From: Candidatus Limivicinus faecipullorum
GTDB lineage: Bacteria; Bacillota; Clostridia; Oscillospirales; Oscillospiraceae
Reading direction: 5' to 3'
Assembly: GCA_018711755.1 (NCBI GenBank)
Contig: DVHY01000015.1
Coordinates: forward strand, 1-11,851
Length of the DNA stretch: 11,851 bases
Under the pieces are notes generated by a model that did not search any database, was not told the origin of the DNA, and was given only the letters and a program-made list of their open reading frames with translations. This document shows positions 5,613-11,851 of this stretch, piece after piece; position 1 is the stretch's first letter; each line of letters opens with the position of its first letter. Made by a program: the position numbers and the translations under genes.

Positions 5613-7831
5613 TCCGCACCGCAGAGCTTTCTCAGCCGCACCCTCAGGGCTGTGTACCGGTTGGACTGGCGGTAGTTGTCTATCATCTGGTAGGCGGTCT
5701 GGTCGTCGCCGACGATTATCATAAGCTCCTTGGCCCGGGTCACGGCGGTATACAGCACTCCCCGGGTCATGAGCATTTGGGAGCCGGAGCTGAGAGCCAG
5801 GATGACCGCCCTGTACTCGCTGCCCTGGGCTTTATGGACGGTTATTGCCCAGGCATGCTCCAGCTCGATTAAAGACTCAAAGCCGAAGCAGGCGATACGT
5901 CCGTCAAAGTCCACGGTTATGGTCTCGGCCTCATTGTCGATACTATCCACCGTGCCGATATCTCCGTTATATATGCCGGCGCCGCTCTCGGTGCCCTCTC
6001 GGTTCTTCCACATTATATCATAGTTATTGCGTATCTGCATCACCCGGTCCCCCTCCCGGAAGACAGCGTCGCCGAAGAGCTTTTCCTTTTTGTCCTTCCC
6101 GGCGGGGTTCAGGACCTCCTGGAGCCGGCGATTCAGATTCACAGTCCCCAGCTCGCCCTTTCTTGTGGGTGAGAGGACCTGGATATCCGCCGGGGGTATT
6201 TTCATTTTCTCCGGCAGCCGCACGGCACACAGCTCCGTTATGGTCTCCACGGAGCTTGCCGCCTGGAGACGCTTGAGACGGAAGAAATCCCCGGAATTCT
6301 CCGCCAGGTTGGGGTGCTCGCCCCGGTTTATCATGTGGGCGTTGCGGATTATCCGGCTGCCCTCGTTCTGGCGGAATATCTCCGTCAGGCGGACGGTGGG
6401 GATCACCTGGCTTCTGAGCAGGGCGGAGAACACGTTTCCCGGCCCCACAGGGGGAAGCTGGTCGGCGTCTCCCACCATCACCAGTCTGGCATCCTGGGGC
6501 ATGGCCCGGAGCAGGGCGTCCATAAGGCAGATATCCACCATGGAGCCCTCGTCCAGGATAAGGGCGTCGCAGTCCAGCTGGTCATCCTCGTCCCGGGTAA
6601 ATATCACCCGGTCCCCTTCCTCGTCGAGCCTGGCTCCCAGCAGACGGTGTATGGTGCTGGCCTCGCGGCCGGTAAGTTCGGTCATGCGTTTTGCCGCACG
6701 GCCGGTGGGGGCGGTGAGCAGGGTCTTCAGGCCCAGCTGCTCATACAGAGCCAGGATGGCCCTGATGGAGGTGGTCTTGCCGGTGCCGGGGCCGCCGGTT
6801 ATCACCAGCAGCTGATTTTTAAGGGCCAGCTCCAGAGTCCTGCGCTGCATGGGAGCGTACTTTATGCCCAGCTTCTTTTCAAGAAGCCCGAGGAGCTTGT
6901 CTATATCCGCCCGGTCGCTGAAGCTGCGCCGGCTCATGGCCGCAAAGCGCTCTGCGGCGTTGGTCTCCGCCTCATACAGCTCCGGCAGATAGCAGGCCCT
7001 GCAGCCTGCGATTTCCTCATAGCGCAGCCGACCGTCTTCTATAAGCTCTTCAATGCACTGGTCTATCGGCTCCGTATCCAGGCCGATGAGCTCCGACGTC
7101 ACCGCCGAGAGCTTTTCCCGGGGAATGAAACAGTGGCCGTTGCCGGTGTTGTGGGCCAGTTCAAAGAGCACTGCGGCCTCTATGCGGTTTTTGCTGTGCT
7201 CCTCTATGCCCAGTTCCAGTGCCATGGCGTCCGCCTCGGCGAAGCTGCCGCCTATCATGCTGCCGGTAAGTATGTAGGGATTTGCCCGGAGAGAGTCCAG
7301 GGCTTCGTCCCCGTAGTATTTGTACATGCGCATAGCCAGGATGGGCCGAAGGCCGAAGGAGCACACAAACTCCATCAGCATGCGCACCCCCGCCTGACGG
7401 CGGAAGCTGTTGGATATCTGCTGGGCCTTGGCCTGGCTGATGCCCCGTATCTCCGCCAGCTGCTGCCAGGAGTTGAGCATAACGTCCAGGGTCTTGTCCC
7501 CGAAGCGGTTTACGATGAGGGAGGCGGTAGCCGGCCCCACGCCCTTCACAGAGCCTCCGGCCAGGAACTGGTAAATGGCGTTGGCGTTGGTGGGCAGCAG
7601 CCGCTGGGCAAACTCCGCTTTGAACTGGCGGCCATGGACACTGTGGTTGGTCCAGCTTCCGCTGATTATCATGGACTCCCCGGCGGCGGCATAGGGGAAG
7701 CAGCCCACTACCGTGAGCGTCTCCCCGCTGTCGTTCTTCAGCCGCAGGACGGTATAACCGTTCTCCTCGTTCTTATATATGATGTTTTCTACCGTGCCGG
7801 ATATTTCCAGCAGCTCATTTTCCTGGTCCAT
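5609..7831 (-). CDS. recD2: ATP-dependent DNA helicase RecD2 (YrrC-type)
   Basis: A 740-aa superfamily 1B 5'-3' DNA helicase of the RecD2 type found in bacteria as a protein independent of RecBC. The N-terminal third has an OB-like start and helix-hairpin-helix elements (KGVGPATASLIVNRFG 96-111 and EIRGISQAKAQQI 127-139), the hallmark that separates RecD2 from RecD. The motor has Walker A GGPGTGKTT (346-354), motif Ia TAPTGRAAKRM (373-383), Walker B LILDEGSMVD (424-433; the usual DEAS is DEGS here), motif III GDADQLPPVGPG (454-465), EIFRQ (484-488), HKAQGSEY (666-673) and YTAVTRAK (694-701). Length fits the family (about 715-800 aa). The gene starts on the last base of the upstream small gene's stop (TAATG), with GGAG 7 nt before, and ends overlapping comF. 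Roles in related bacteria include fork repair and mismatch-linked genome stability; being downstream of uvrA agrees with DNA repair. Confidence 0.95.
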   Translation of the reverse strand: MDQENELLEISGTVENIIYKNEENGYTVLRLKNDSGETLTVVGCFPYAAAGESMIISGSWTNHSVHGRQFKAEFAQRLLPTNANAIYQFLAGGSVKGVGPATASLIVNRFGDKTLDVMLNSWQQLAEIRGISQAKAQQISNSFRRQAGVRMLMEFVCSFGLRPILAMRMYKYYGDEALDSLRANPYILTGSMIGGSFAEADAMALELGIEEHSKNRIEAAVLFELAHNTGNGHCFIPREKLSAVTSELIGLDTEPIDQCIEELIEDGRLRYEEIAGCRACYLPELYEAETNAAERFAAMSRRSFSDRADIDKLLGLLEKKLGIKYAPMQRRTLELALKNQLLVITGGPGTGKTTSIRAILALYEQLGLKTLLTAPTGRAAKRMTELTGREASTIHRLLGARLDEEGDRVIFTRDEDDQLDCDALILDEGSMVDICLMDALLRAMPQDARLVMVGDADQLPPVGPGNVFSALLRSQVIPTVRLTEIFRQNEGSRIIRNAHMINRGEHPNLAENSGDFFRLKRLQAASSVETITELCAVRLPEKMKIPPADIQVLSPTRKGELGTVNLNRRLQEVLNPAGKDKKEKLFGDAVFREGDRVMQIRNNYDIMWKNREGTESGAGIYNGDIGTVDSIDNEAETITVDFDGRIACFGFESLIELEHAWAITVHKAQGSEYRAVILALSSGSQMLMTRGVLYTAVTRAKELMIIVGDDQTAYQMIDNYRQSNRYTALRVRLRKLCGAE

Positions 7832-8142
7832 TAGGATTCTCCGTCCTCAATAAATCTAACGCAGCCGTAGTCCCTGGCCAAGGCCCTGGCCGCCGCTCTG
7901 GTATCTGCGTCCAGCAGGCTGCCCCGTATCACTATCTCTCCGTACACTCTGCCGCTTCCCAGCAGGAAAAGCAGTTCCGTCACGCCCTGTTCCAGCCTGG
8001 GTTCCCTGCCCTTTACCTCCAGCAGTACGCTGCAGCGGGTATTTCTGCCCAGCCGGACCCTGAGGGGTAGCCTCCCCAGCGCCAGATACATAAGCAGCAG
8101 ACACAGTATAACAGCTGCGATAATTGCAATAGCCCTGTACAC
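7831..8142 (-). CDS. Small single-pass membrane protein of unknown function
   Basis: About 103 aa; no family recognised. An N-terminal hydrophobic segment (about residues 4-24, AIAIIAAVILCLLLMYLALG) is followed by a basic stretch (RVRLGRNTR) and an otherwise soluble domain of alternating strands and a helix ending DYGCVRFIEDGES. The positive charge after the segment suggests the C-terminal domain stays in the cytoplasm, so this is a membrane anchor with a cytosolic tail. The start is placed at the GTG at 8142 because GGAGGTG (8155-8149) lies 6 nt upstream. The longer frame begins at 8151 with the GTG that is itself part of that Shine-Dalgarno. The stop shares one base with the recD2 start (TAATG), so the two are translationally coupled. 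Between uvrA and recD2 it may be repair-related by position only. Confidence 0.75.
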   Translation of the reverse strand: MYRAIAIIAAVILCLLLMYLALGRLPLRVRLGRNTRCSVLLEVKGREPRLEQGVTELLFLLGSGRVYGEIVIRGSLLDADTRAAARALARDYGCVRFIEDGES

Positions 8143-8150
8143 CTCAGGCA

Positions 8151-8176
8151 CCTCCCCAGCTTATATTATGGGGAAG
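8151..8176 (-). promoter_or_regulatory. Possible hairpin hiding the ribosome binding site of the 103-aa gene
   Basis: On the transcript CUUCCCC (8176-8170) can pair with GGGGAGG (8157-8151), with one G-U pair and a 12-nt AU-rich loop (8169-8158). The 3' arm contains most of the Shine-Dalgarno of the 103-aa gene. No T-tract follows, so it is not a normal uvrA terminator. It may limit translation of the 103-aa gene and, through coupling, of recD2. Confidence 0.35.
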
Positions 8177-8188
8177 GCCCGTCCTTTG

Positions 8189-11014
8189 TTACGGCAGCAG
8201 GGGCTTTAAAAACTGGCCGGTAAAGCTCTCGGGGCACCTGGCACAGTCCTCGGGCGTGCCGGCAAAGACCAGCTCTCCGCCCCCGTCGCCGCCCTCGGGA
8301 CCCAGGTCGATTATGTGGTCGGCCACTTTGATGACGTCCAGATTGTGCTCTATCACCACCACGGTGTTCCCGGCGTCCACGAATTTGTCCAGGATATTTA
8401 TCAGCCTGTGGACGTCGGCCACATGCAGCCCCGTGGTGGGCTCGTCCAGCACGTAGACCGTAGAGCCGGTGCTCTTTTTGGAGAGCTCCGTAGCCAGCTT
8501 TACCCGCTGGGCCTCGCCTCCCGACAGAGTGGTGCTGGACTGGCCCAGCCTCACATAGCCCAGACCCACTTCGTACAGCGTCTTTATCTTGCTGTATATC
8601 TTGGGCTGGTTTTCAAAGAAGGCGCAGGCCTCTTCCACGGTCATGTCCAGCACGTCGGCAATGCTCTTGCCCTTGTACTTCACTTCCAGGGTCTCCCTGT
8701 TATAGCGTTTGCCGCCGCAGACCTCGCAGGGCACATACACATCCGGCAGGAAATGCATCTCCACTTTCAAAAGTCCGTCGCCGCAGCAGGCCTCGCAGCG
8801 TCCGCCCTTTACGTTGAAGGAGAAGCGGCCATGGTTGTATCCCCTTAGCCTTGCGTCCTGAGTGGAGGCGAAGAGGTTCCTTATATCGTTGAACACCCCG
8901 GTATAGGTGGCGGGATTAGAGCGGGGAGTGCGGCCAATGGGGCTCTGGTCCAGTGCAATGACCTTGTCCACATATTCCAGCCCCTTGAGGCCGTCGCATT
9001 TCCCCGGTCGCACCTTCACCCGGTTCTTTTCCGCCGCCAGGGTCTTGTAGAATATCTCGTTTATAAGGGAGGATTTGCCGCTGCCGGAAACCCCCGTAAC
9101 GCAGATGAGCTTGCCCAGGGGTATATCCACGTCGATATTTTTCAGGTTGTTCTCCCTTGCGCCGCAGATCTTGATGAACTTCCCGTTTCCCGGCCGGCGT
9201 TTTTCCGGCACGGGTATCTTCATCCGGCCGCTGAGATACTGCCCGGTAATGGATTTGGGGCAGGCGCAGATATCCTCCACGCCGCCGGCGCAGACCACCT
9301 CTCCACCATTGACTCCGGCCCCGGGGCCGATGTCCACCACGTAGTCGGCGGAGCGTATAGTGTCTTCGTCGTGCTCTACAACGATGAGGGTATTGCCCAG
9401 GTCCCGCAGCTGCTTGAGGGTGTTCAGCAGCTTCTCGTTGTCCCGCTGGTGCAGGCCTATGCTGGGCTCGTCCAGGATATACAGCACGCCCATCAGGCTG
9501 GAGCCTATCTGGGTAGCCAGGCGTATGCGCTGGCTCTCGCCGCCGGAGAGGGTGGCGGCGGAGCGGGCCAGGGACAGATATCCCAGGCCCACGCTGGTGA
9601 GAAAGCCCAGCCGGGCCTTTATTTCCTTCACTATCCGTTCGGCTATTATCTGGTCCTTCTCGCTGAGCTGGAGAGAGTCTATGAACTCCAGGGCCTTGAA
9701 CACCGACAGAGAGCAGAAGTCGGCGATATTGATGCCGCCCACCGTAACGGCCAGAGCCGTCTTTTTCAGGCGCATGCCCCCGCAGGTCGGGCAGGGCGTC
9801 TCGGACATGCATTCCTCTATGTCAGCCCTCATGGCGGGGCTCTGGGTCTCCCGGTAACGCCGCTCCAGATTGTTGACTATGCCCTCAAACTCCCGGCGGA
9901 TGACTCCGTAGCCCTCGCTGCGCTCATACCTCAGCTGCAAGGGCTCACCCTTAGTCCCGTAGAGAATGGCGTCCATGGCCTCTTTCGACAGGGTATTTAT
10001 GGGCTCGGTGAGCTTGAAGTGGTAGCGTTTTGCCAGGGCGTCAAAATACATGCGGGATATGGAATCCCCCTTGATATTGTTCCAGCCGGAGGCCACGATG
10101 CCTCCCTCGGCAATGCTCAGTTCCGGGTTTGGCACGATGAGTTCCGGGTCCACCAGCAGCTGCACCCCCAGGCCGGTACAGGTAGGACAGGCCCCGTGGG
10201 GGTTATTGAAAGAAAATAGCCTGGGCTCCAGCTCCTCCAGGGAAATGCCGCAGTCGTCGCAGGCATAATTCTGGGAGAAGCTCAGCTGCTCCCCGGTGGA
10301 TACCAGATCGATGTACAGCAGCCCCCCGGACAATGCCATGGCCGTTTCCGCCGAGTCGGTGAGACGGCGGCTCAGGTCGGGTTTGATGACCAGCCTGTCC
10401 ACCACTATCTCGATATTGTGTTTTTTGTTCTTTTCCAGCTTTATCTCTTCCGAGAGCTCATAGGCTATGCCGTCCACCCGGACACGGACATATCCGGCCT
10501 TTTTCGCATCTTCAAAGACCTTGGCATGCTCACCCTTCCGGGAGCGCACCACGGGAGAGAGGACCTGTATCCTGGTGCCCTGGGGCAGCTCCATTATCCG
10601 GTCGACGATCTGGTCGATAGTCTGGCGCCGTATCTCCTTGCCGCACTTTGGACAGTGGGGCACACCCACCCTGGCCCAGAGCAGACGGAGATAGTCGTAT
10701 ATCTCCGTTACGGTGCCCACCGTTGAACGGGGGTTTTTGGATGTGGTCTTCTGGTCGATGGATATGGCCGGCGACAGACCGTCTATATAGTCCACATCCG
10801 GCTTGTCCATCTGGCCCAGAAACATCCTGGCATAGGAGCTGAGACTCTCCACATACCTGCGCTGGCCCTCGGCGTATATGGTGTCAAAGGCCAGGGAGGA
10901 TTTCCCGCTGCCCGACAGGCCGGTGATAACCACCAGTTTGTCTCTGGGTATCTCCAGGTCGATGTTTTTCAGATTGTTCTCCCTGGCGCCTTTAATGTAA
11001 ATCTTATCCTGCAT
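8189..11014 (-). CDS. uvrA: Excinuclease ABC subunit A
   Basis: UvrA, the damage-sensing ATPase of nucleotide excision repair, which dimerises and loads UvrB on lesions. At 941 aa it is full length (E. coli 940). It has two ABC ATPase halves: Walker A GLSGSGKSS (32-40) with signature LSGGESQ (489-495) and Walker B ILDEPSIGL (513-521); then Walker A GVSGSGKSS (641-649), signature LSGGEAQ (830-836) and Walker B VLDEPTTGL (855-863). Zinc ligands are Cys252/255/276/279 in the first module and Cys740/743/763/766 in the second, the latter with the same numbering as in E. coli. The start is the ATG at 11014, where GAGGA has 6-nt spacing. A TTG six bases upstream opens a longer frame but sits directly on the ribosome binding site. 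It follows ybaK by 2 nt. Neither uvrB nor uvrC is in the window. Confidence 0.98.
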   Translation of the reverse strand: MQDKIYIKGARENNLKNIDLEIPRDKLVVITGLSGSGKSSLAFDTIYAEGQRRYVESLSSYARMFLGQMDKPDVDYIDGLSPAISIDQKTTSKNPRSTVGTVTEIYDYLRLLWARVGVPHCPKCGKEIRRQTIDQIVDRIMELPQGTRIQVLSPVVRSRKGEHAKVFEDAKKAGYVRVRVDGIAYELSEEIKLEKNKKHNIEIVVDRLVIKPDLSRRLTDSAETAMALSGGLLYIDLVSTGEQLSFSQNYACDDCGISLEELEPRLFSFNNPHGACPTCTGLGVQLLVDPELIVPNPELSIAEGGIVASGWNNIKGDSISRMYFDALAKRYHFKLTEPINTLSKEAMDAILYGTKGEPLQLRYERSEGYGVIRREFEGIVNNLERRYRETQSPAMRADIEECMSETPCPTCGGMRLKKTALAVTVGGINIADFCSLSVFKALEFIDSLQLSEKDQIIAERIVKEIKARLGFLTSVGLGYLSLARSAATLSGGESQRIRLATQIGSSLMGVLYILDEPSIGLHQRDNEKLLNTLKQLRDLGNTLIVVEHDEDTIRSADYVVDIGPGAGVNGGEVVCAGGVEDICACPKSITGQYLSGRMKIPVPEKRRPGNGKFIKICGARENNLKNIDVDIPLGKLICVTGVSGSGKSSLINEIFYKTLAAEKNRVKVRPGKCDGLKGLEYVDKVIALDQSPIGRTPRSNPATYTGVFNDIRNLFASTQDARLRGYNHGRFSFNVKGGRCEACCGDGLLKVEMHFLPDVYVPCEVCGGKRYNRETLEVKYKGKSIADVLDMTVEEACAFFENQPKIYSKIKTLYEVGLGYVRLGQSSTTLSGGEAQRVKLATELSKKSTGSTVYVLDEPTTGLHVADVHRLINILDKFVDAGNTVVVIEHNLDVIKVADHIIDLGPEGGDGGGELVFAGTPEDCARCPESFTGQFLKPLLP

Positions 11015-11016
11015 AC

Positions 11017-11499
11017 TCAATCCTCAGCAACAACATCCGCGTATTTTCCCCTTGTTAGCTTTATGAGCTCTTCCGGGGCAAGCTCCACCTGGAAGCCTAT
11101 CTTCCCCGCGCTGACCACCATACTTTCCAGCTCCTCGGCGGAACGGTGTATGACCGTGGGGTACTGCTTTTTCATGCCCACAGGGGAACAGCCTCCCCGG
11201 ACATAGCCGGTCAGCCCCAGCAATTCGCTTACATGTATCATAGCAATGGACTTTTCACCCACTGCCTTTGCCGCTTTTTTCAGCTCCAGTTCCCCGGCCA
11301 CCGGGATAACGAAGACATATATGCTTTTGCTGGCGCCTCTGGTGACCAGGGTCTTGAACACCTTTTCCGCCGGGACCCCGATGAGCTCGGCCGCCGTCAC
11401 CCCGTCCACTGCCTCGTCGCCGTGGGCATATTCATGAGGAGTATATCTGATTTTTTTCTGCGTCAGCAAACGCATTACATTGGTTTTCTGTTCTGCCAT
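11017..11499 (-). CDS. ybaK: Cys-tRNA(Pro)/Cys-tRNA(Cys) deacylase YbaK/EbsC family
   Basis: A 160-aa trans-editing protein of the YbaK/ProX-like fold that hydrolyses Cys-tRNA(Pro) made by mistake by prolyl-tRNA synthetase; cytosolic. Visible family marks are TPHEYAH (20-26), KVFKTLV (46-52) with Lys49 in the position of the catalytic lysine, PVAGELELKKAAKAVG (66-81), the GGCSPVGMKK loop (102-111) and SAGKIGFQVEL (130-140). The ATG has GGAGGG 6 nt upstream. It is the first gene after the strong promoter at 11561-11533, and its TGA lies 2 nt before the uvrA ATG. Co-transcription with uvrA is likely; a functional link is not evident. Substrate among the family (Cys or other mischarged tRNAs) is inferred from similarity. 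Confidence 0.93.
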   Translation of the reverse strand: MAEQKTNVMRLLTQKKIRYTPHEYAHGDEAVDGVTAAELIGVPAEKVFKTLVTRGASKSIYVFVIPVAGELELKKAAKAVGEKSIAMIHVSELLGLTGYVRGGCSPVGMKKQYPTVIHRSAEELESMVVSAGKIGFQVELAPEELIKLTRGKYADVVAED

Positions 11500-11532
11500 A
11501 TCTATCCCTCCGTCAGAGAGTTACAACACTTT

Positions 11533-11561
11533 ATTATAACCTGCTTTTGCACAGCTTTCAA
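11533..11561 (-). promoter_or_regulatory. Sigma-A type promoter for the ybaK-uvrA operon
   Basis: On the minus strand TTGAAA (11561-11556) and TATAAT (11538-11533) are separated by exactly 17 nt, a near-consensus housekeeping promoter. Transcription would start around 11526, giving a short leader before the ybaK ribosome binding site. It lies between the hairpin after the TetR-type gene and ybaK, which is where an operon promoter is expected. Confidence 0.85.
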
Positions 11562-11591
11562 CAGCTAAAATATATCCTTGATTATAAACGC

Positions 11592-11642
11592 AGAGACCGG
11601 GCGGTGATCAGGGGGCTGAGGTCCCCTTTCCGCCCGGTCTCT
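11592..11642 (-). terminator. Strong GC-rich hairpin, probable terminator of the TetR-type gene
   Basis: A perfect 13-bp inverted repeat (11592-11604 with 11630-11642, AGAGACCGGGCGG as one arm) encloses a 25-nt loop that can itself fold through GGGG/CCCC. It starts 17 nt after the stop of the TetR-type gene, as expected of a terminator, but the following sequence (GCGTTTATAAT on the minus strand) is only a weak T-tract. It may act as a modest or bidirectional terminator or RNA stabiliser. Confidence 0.55.
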
Positions 11643-11659
11643 CTCTTTATGCCGTTGAT

Positions 11660-11851
11660 TCAGTTTGCTGATGTCTGGAAGCGGGAGAGCATATTCTCCA
11701 CGCTGCCGCCCAGCATTTTTATAAGCCTCTCCTGGGTGATGACCTTGGGAGTCTGCATATTCATATCCATCCACTGGGAGATAAGCCCGATTATTCCGTT
11801 GGAATAGAACTCGATAACGAAATCGTAATCCTGCTTGTCTATGTTCATACC
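11660..11851 (-). CDS. TetR/AcrR-type transcriptional regulator, C-terminal part (cut by window edge)
   Basis: Only the last 63 codons or so are inside the window; the frame stays open to 11851. The sequence FVIEFYSNGIIGLISQWMDM followed by TPKVITQERLIKMLGG matches the closing helices of TetR regulators of the DhaS-like group (pattern FY..G....I..W......P). The DNA-binding helix-turn-helix would be upstream and is not visible, so the assignment rests on the C-terminal domain alone. An internal Met at 11848 is not a likely start. The gene ends at a TGA followed by a large hairpin. Whether it controls the downstream operon cannot be judged; the hairpin and separate promoter suggest an independent unit. 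Confidence 0.7.
   Translation of the reverse strand, partial: GMNIDKQDYDFVIEFYSNGIIGLISQWMDMNMQTPKVITQERLIKMLGGSVENMLSRFQTSAN

Noticed and set aside
6314..7834. 506-codon open frame on the plus strand
   Set aside because: It is fully antisense to recD2, whose motifs are intact. The His/Gly/Gln-rich composition is typical of a shadow frame and no ribosome binding site or family was recognised.
1..11851. CRISPR arrays, tRNA or rRNA genes, insertion sequences, phage genes
   Set aside because: None was found: no spaced direct repeats, no tRNA-like cloverleaf, no transposase or integrase motifs; gaps between genes are short and accounted for.

Overview
All supportable genes lie on the minus strand, so the biological reading order runs from high to low coordinates. 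The moderately GC-rich DNA, Bacillota-type Shine-Dalgarno sites (GGAGGG, AGGGAG, GGAGGTG), a sigma-A type promoter, a RecD2-type helicase without RecBC, stand-alone ComF, tandem ispD-ispF, and a DUF3343 gene beside an EF2568-like cysteine desulfurase point to a clostridial Bacillota (Clostridia). No finer placement can be supported from the sequence.

Layout in transcription order. The window opens inside the C-terminus of a TetR-type regulator (11851-11660), followed by a strong hairpin (11642-11592). A near-consensus promoter (11561-11533) then drives a tightly packed cluster: Cys-tRNA(Pro) deacylase ybaK, uvrA, a 103-aa single-pass membrane protein, recD2, comF, and a lipoprotein gene broken by one frameshift. 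Gaps and overlaps are 2 nt, about 46 nt, a 1-nt overlap, a 4-nt overlap and 22 nt. Next come mreB, ispD and ispF (52-, 30- and 1-nt gaps), covering cell shape and the isoprenoid (MEP) pathway. After ispF there is a 148-nt stretch with a rho-independent terminator, then a DUF3343 gene and a cysteine desulfurase, ending at a weak terminator at the window edge.

Most of the window is housekeeping. The part most worth a second look is the 148 nt between ispF and the DUF3343 gene. A 10-bp hairpin with a T-tract has its 5' arm also complementary (7 bp) to an upstream segment, which is a terminator/antiterminator arrangement. A 42-codon reading frame with six cysteine codons runs through both structures and ends on the DUF3343 start codon (TGATG). 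This could be a leader-peptide attenuator controlling a sulfur/selenium mobilising gene pair, a decayed rubredoxin-like gene, or chance sequence overlying an ordinary ispF terminator. Secondary points are an altered conserved motif in MreB and its separation from mreC/mreD, a possible hairpin over the ribosome binding site of the gene before recD2, and three start codons (ispF, uvrA, the 103-aa gene) better placed downstream of the longest frame.
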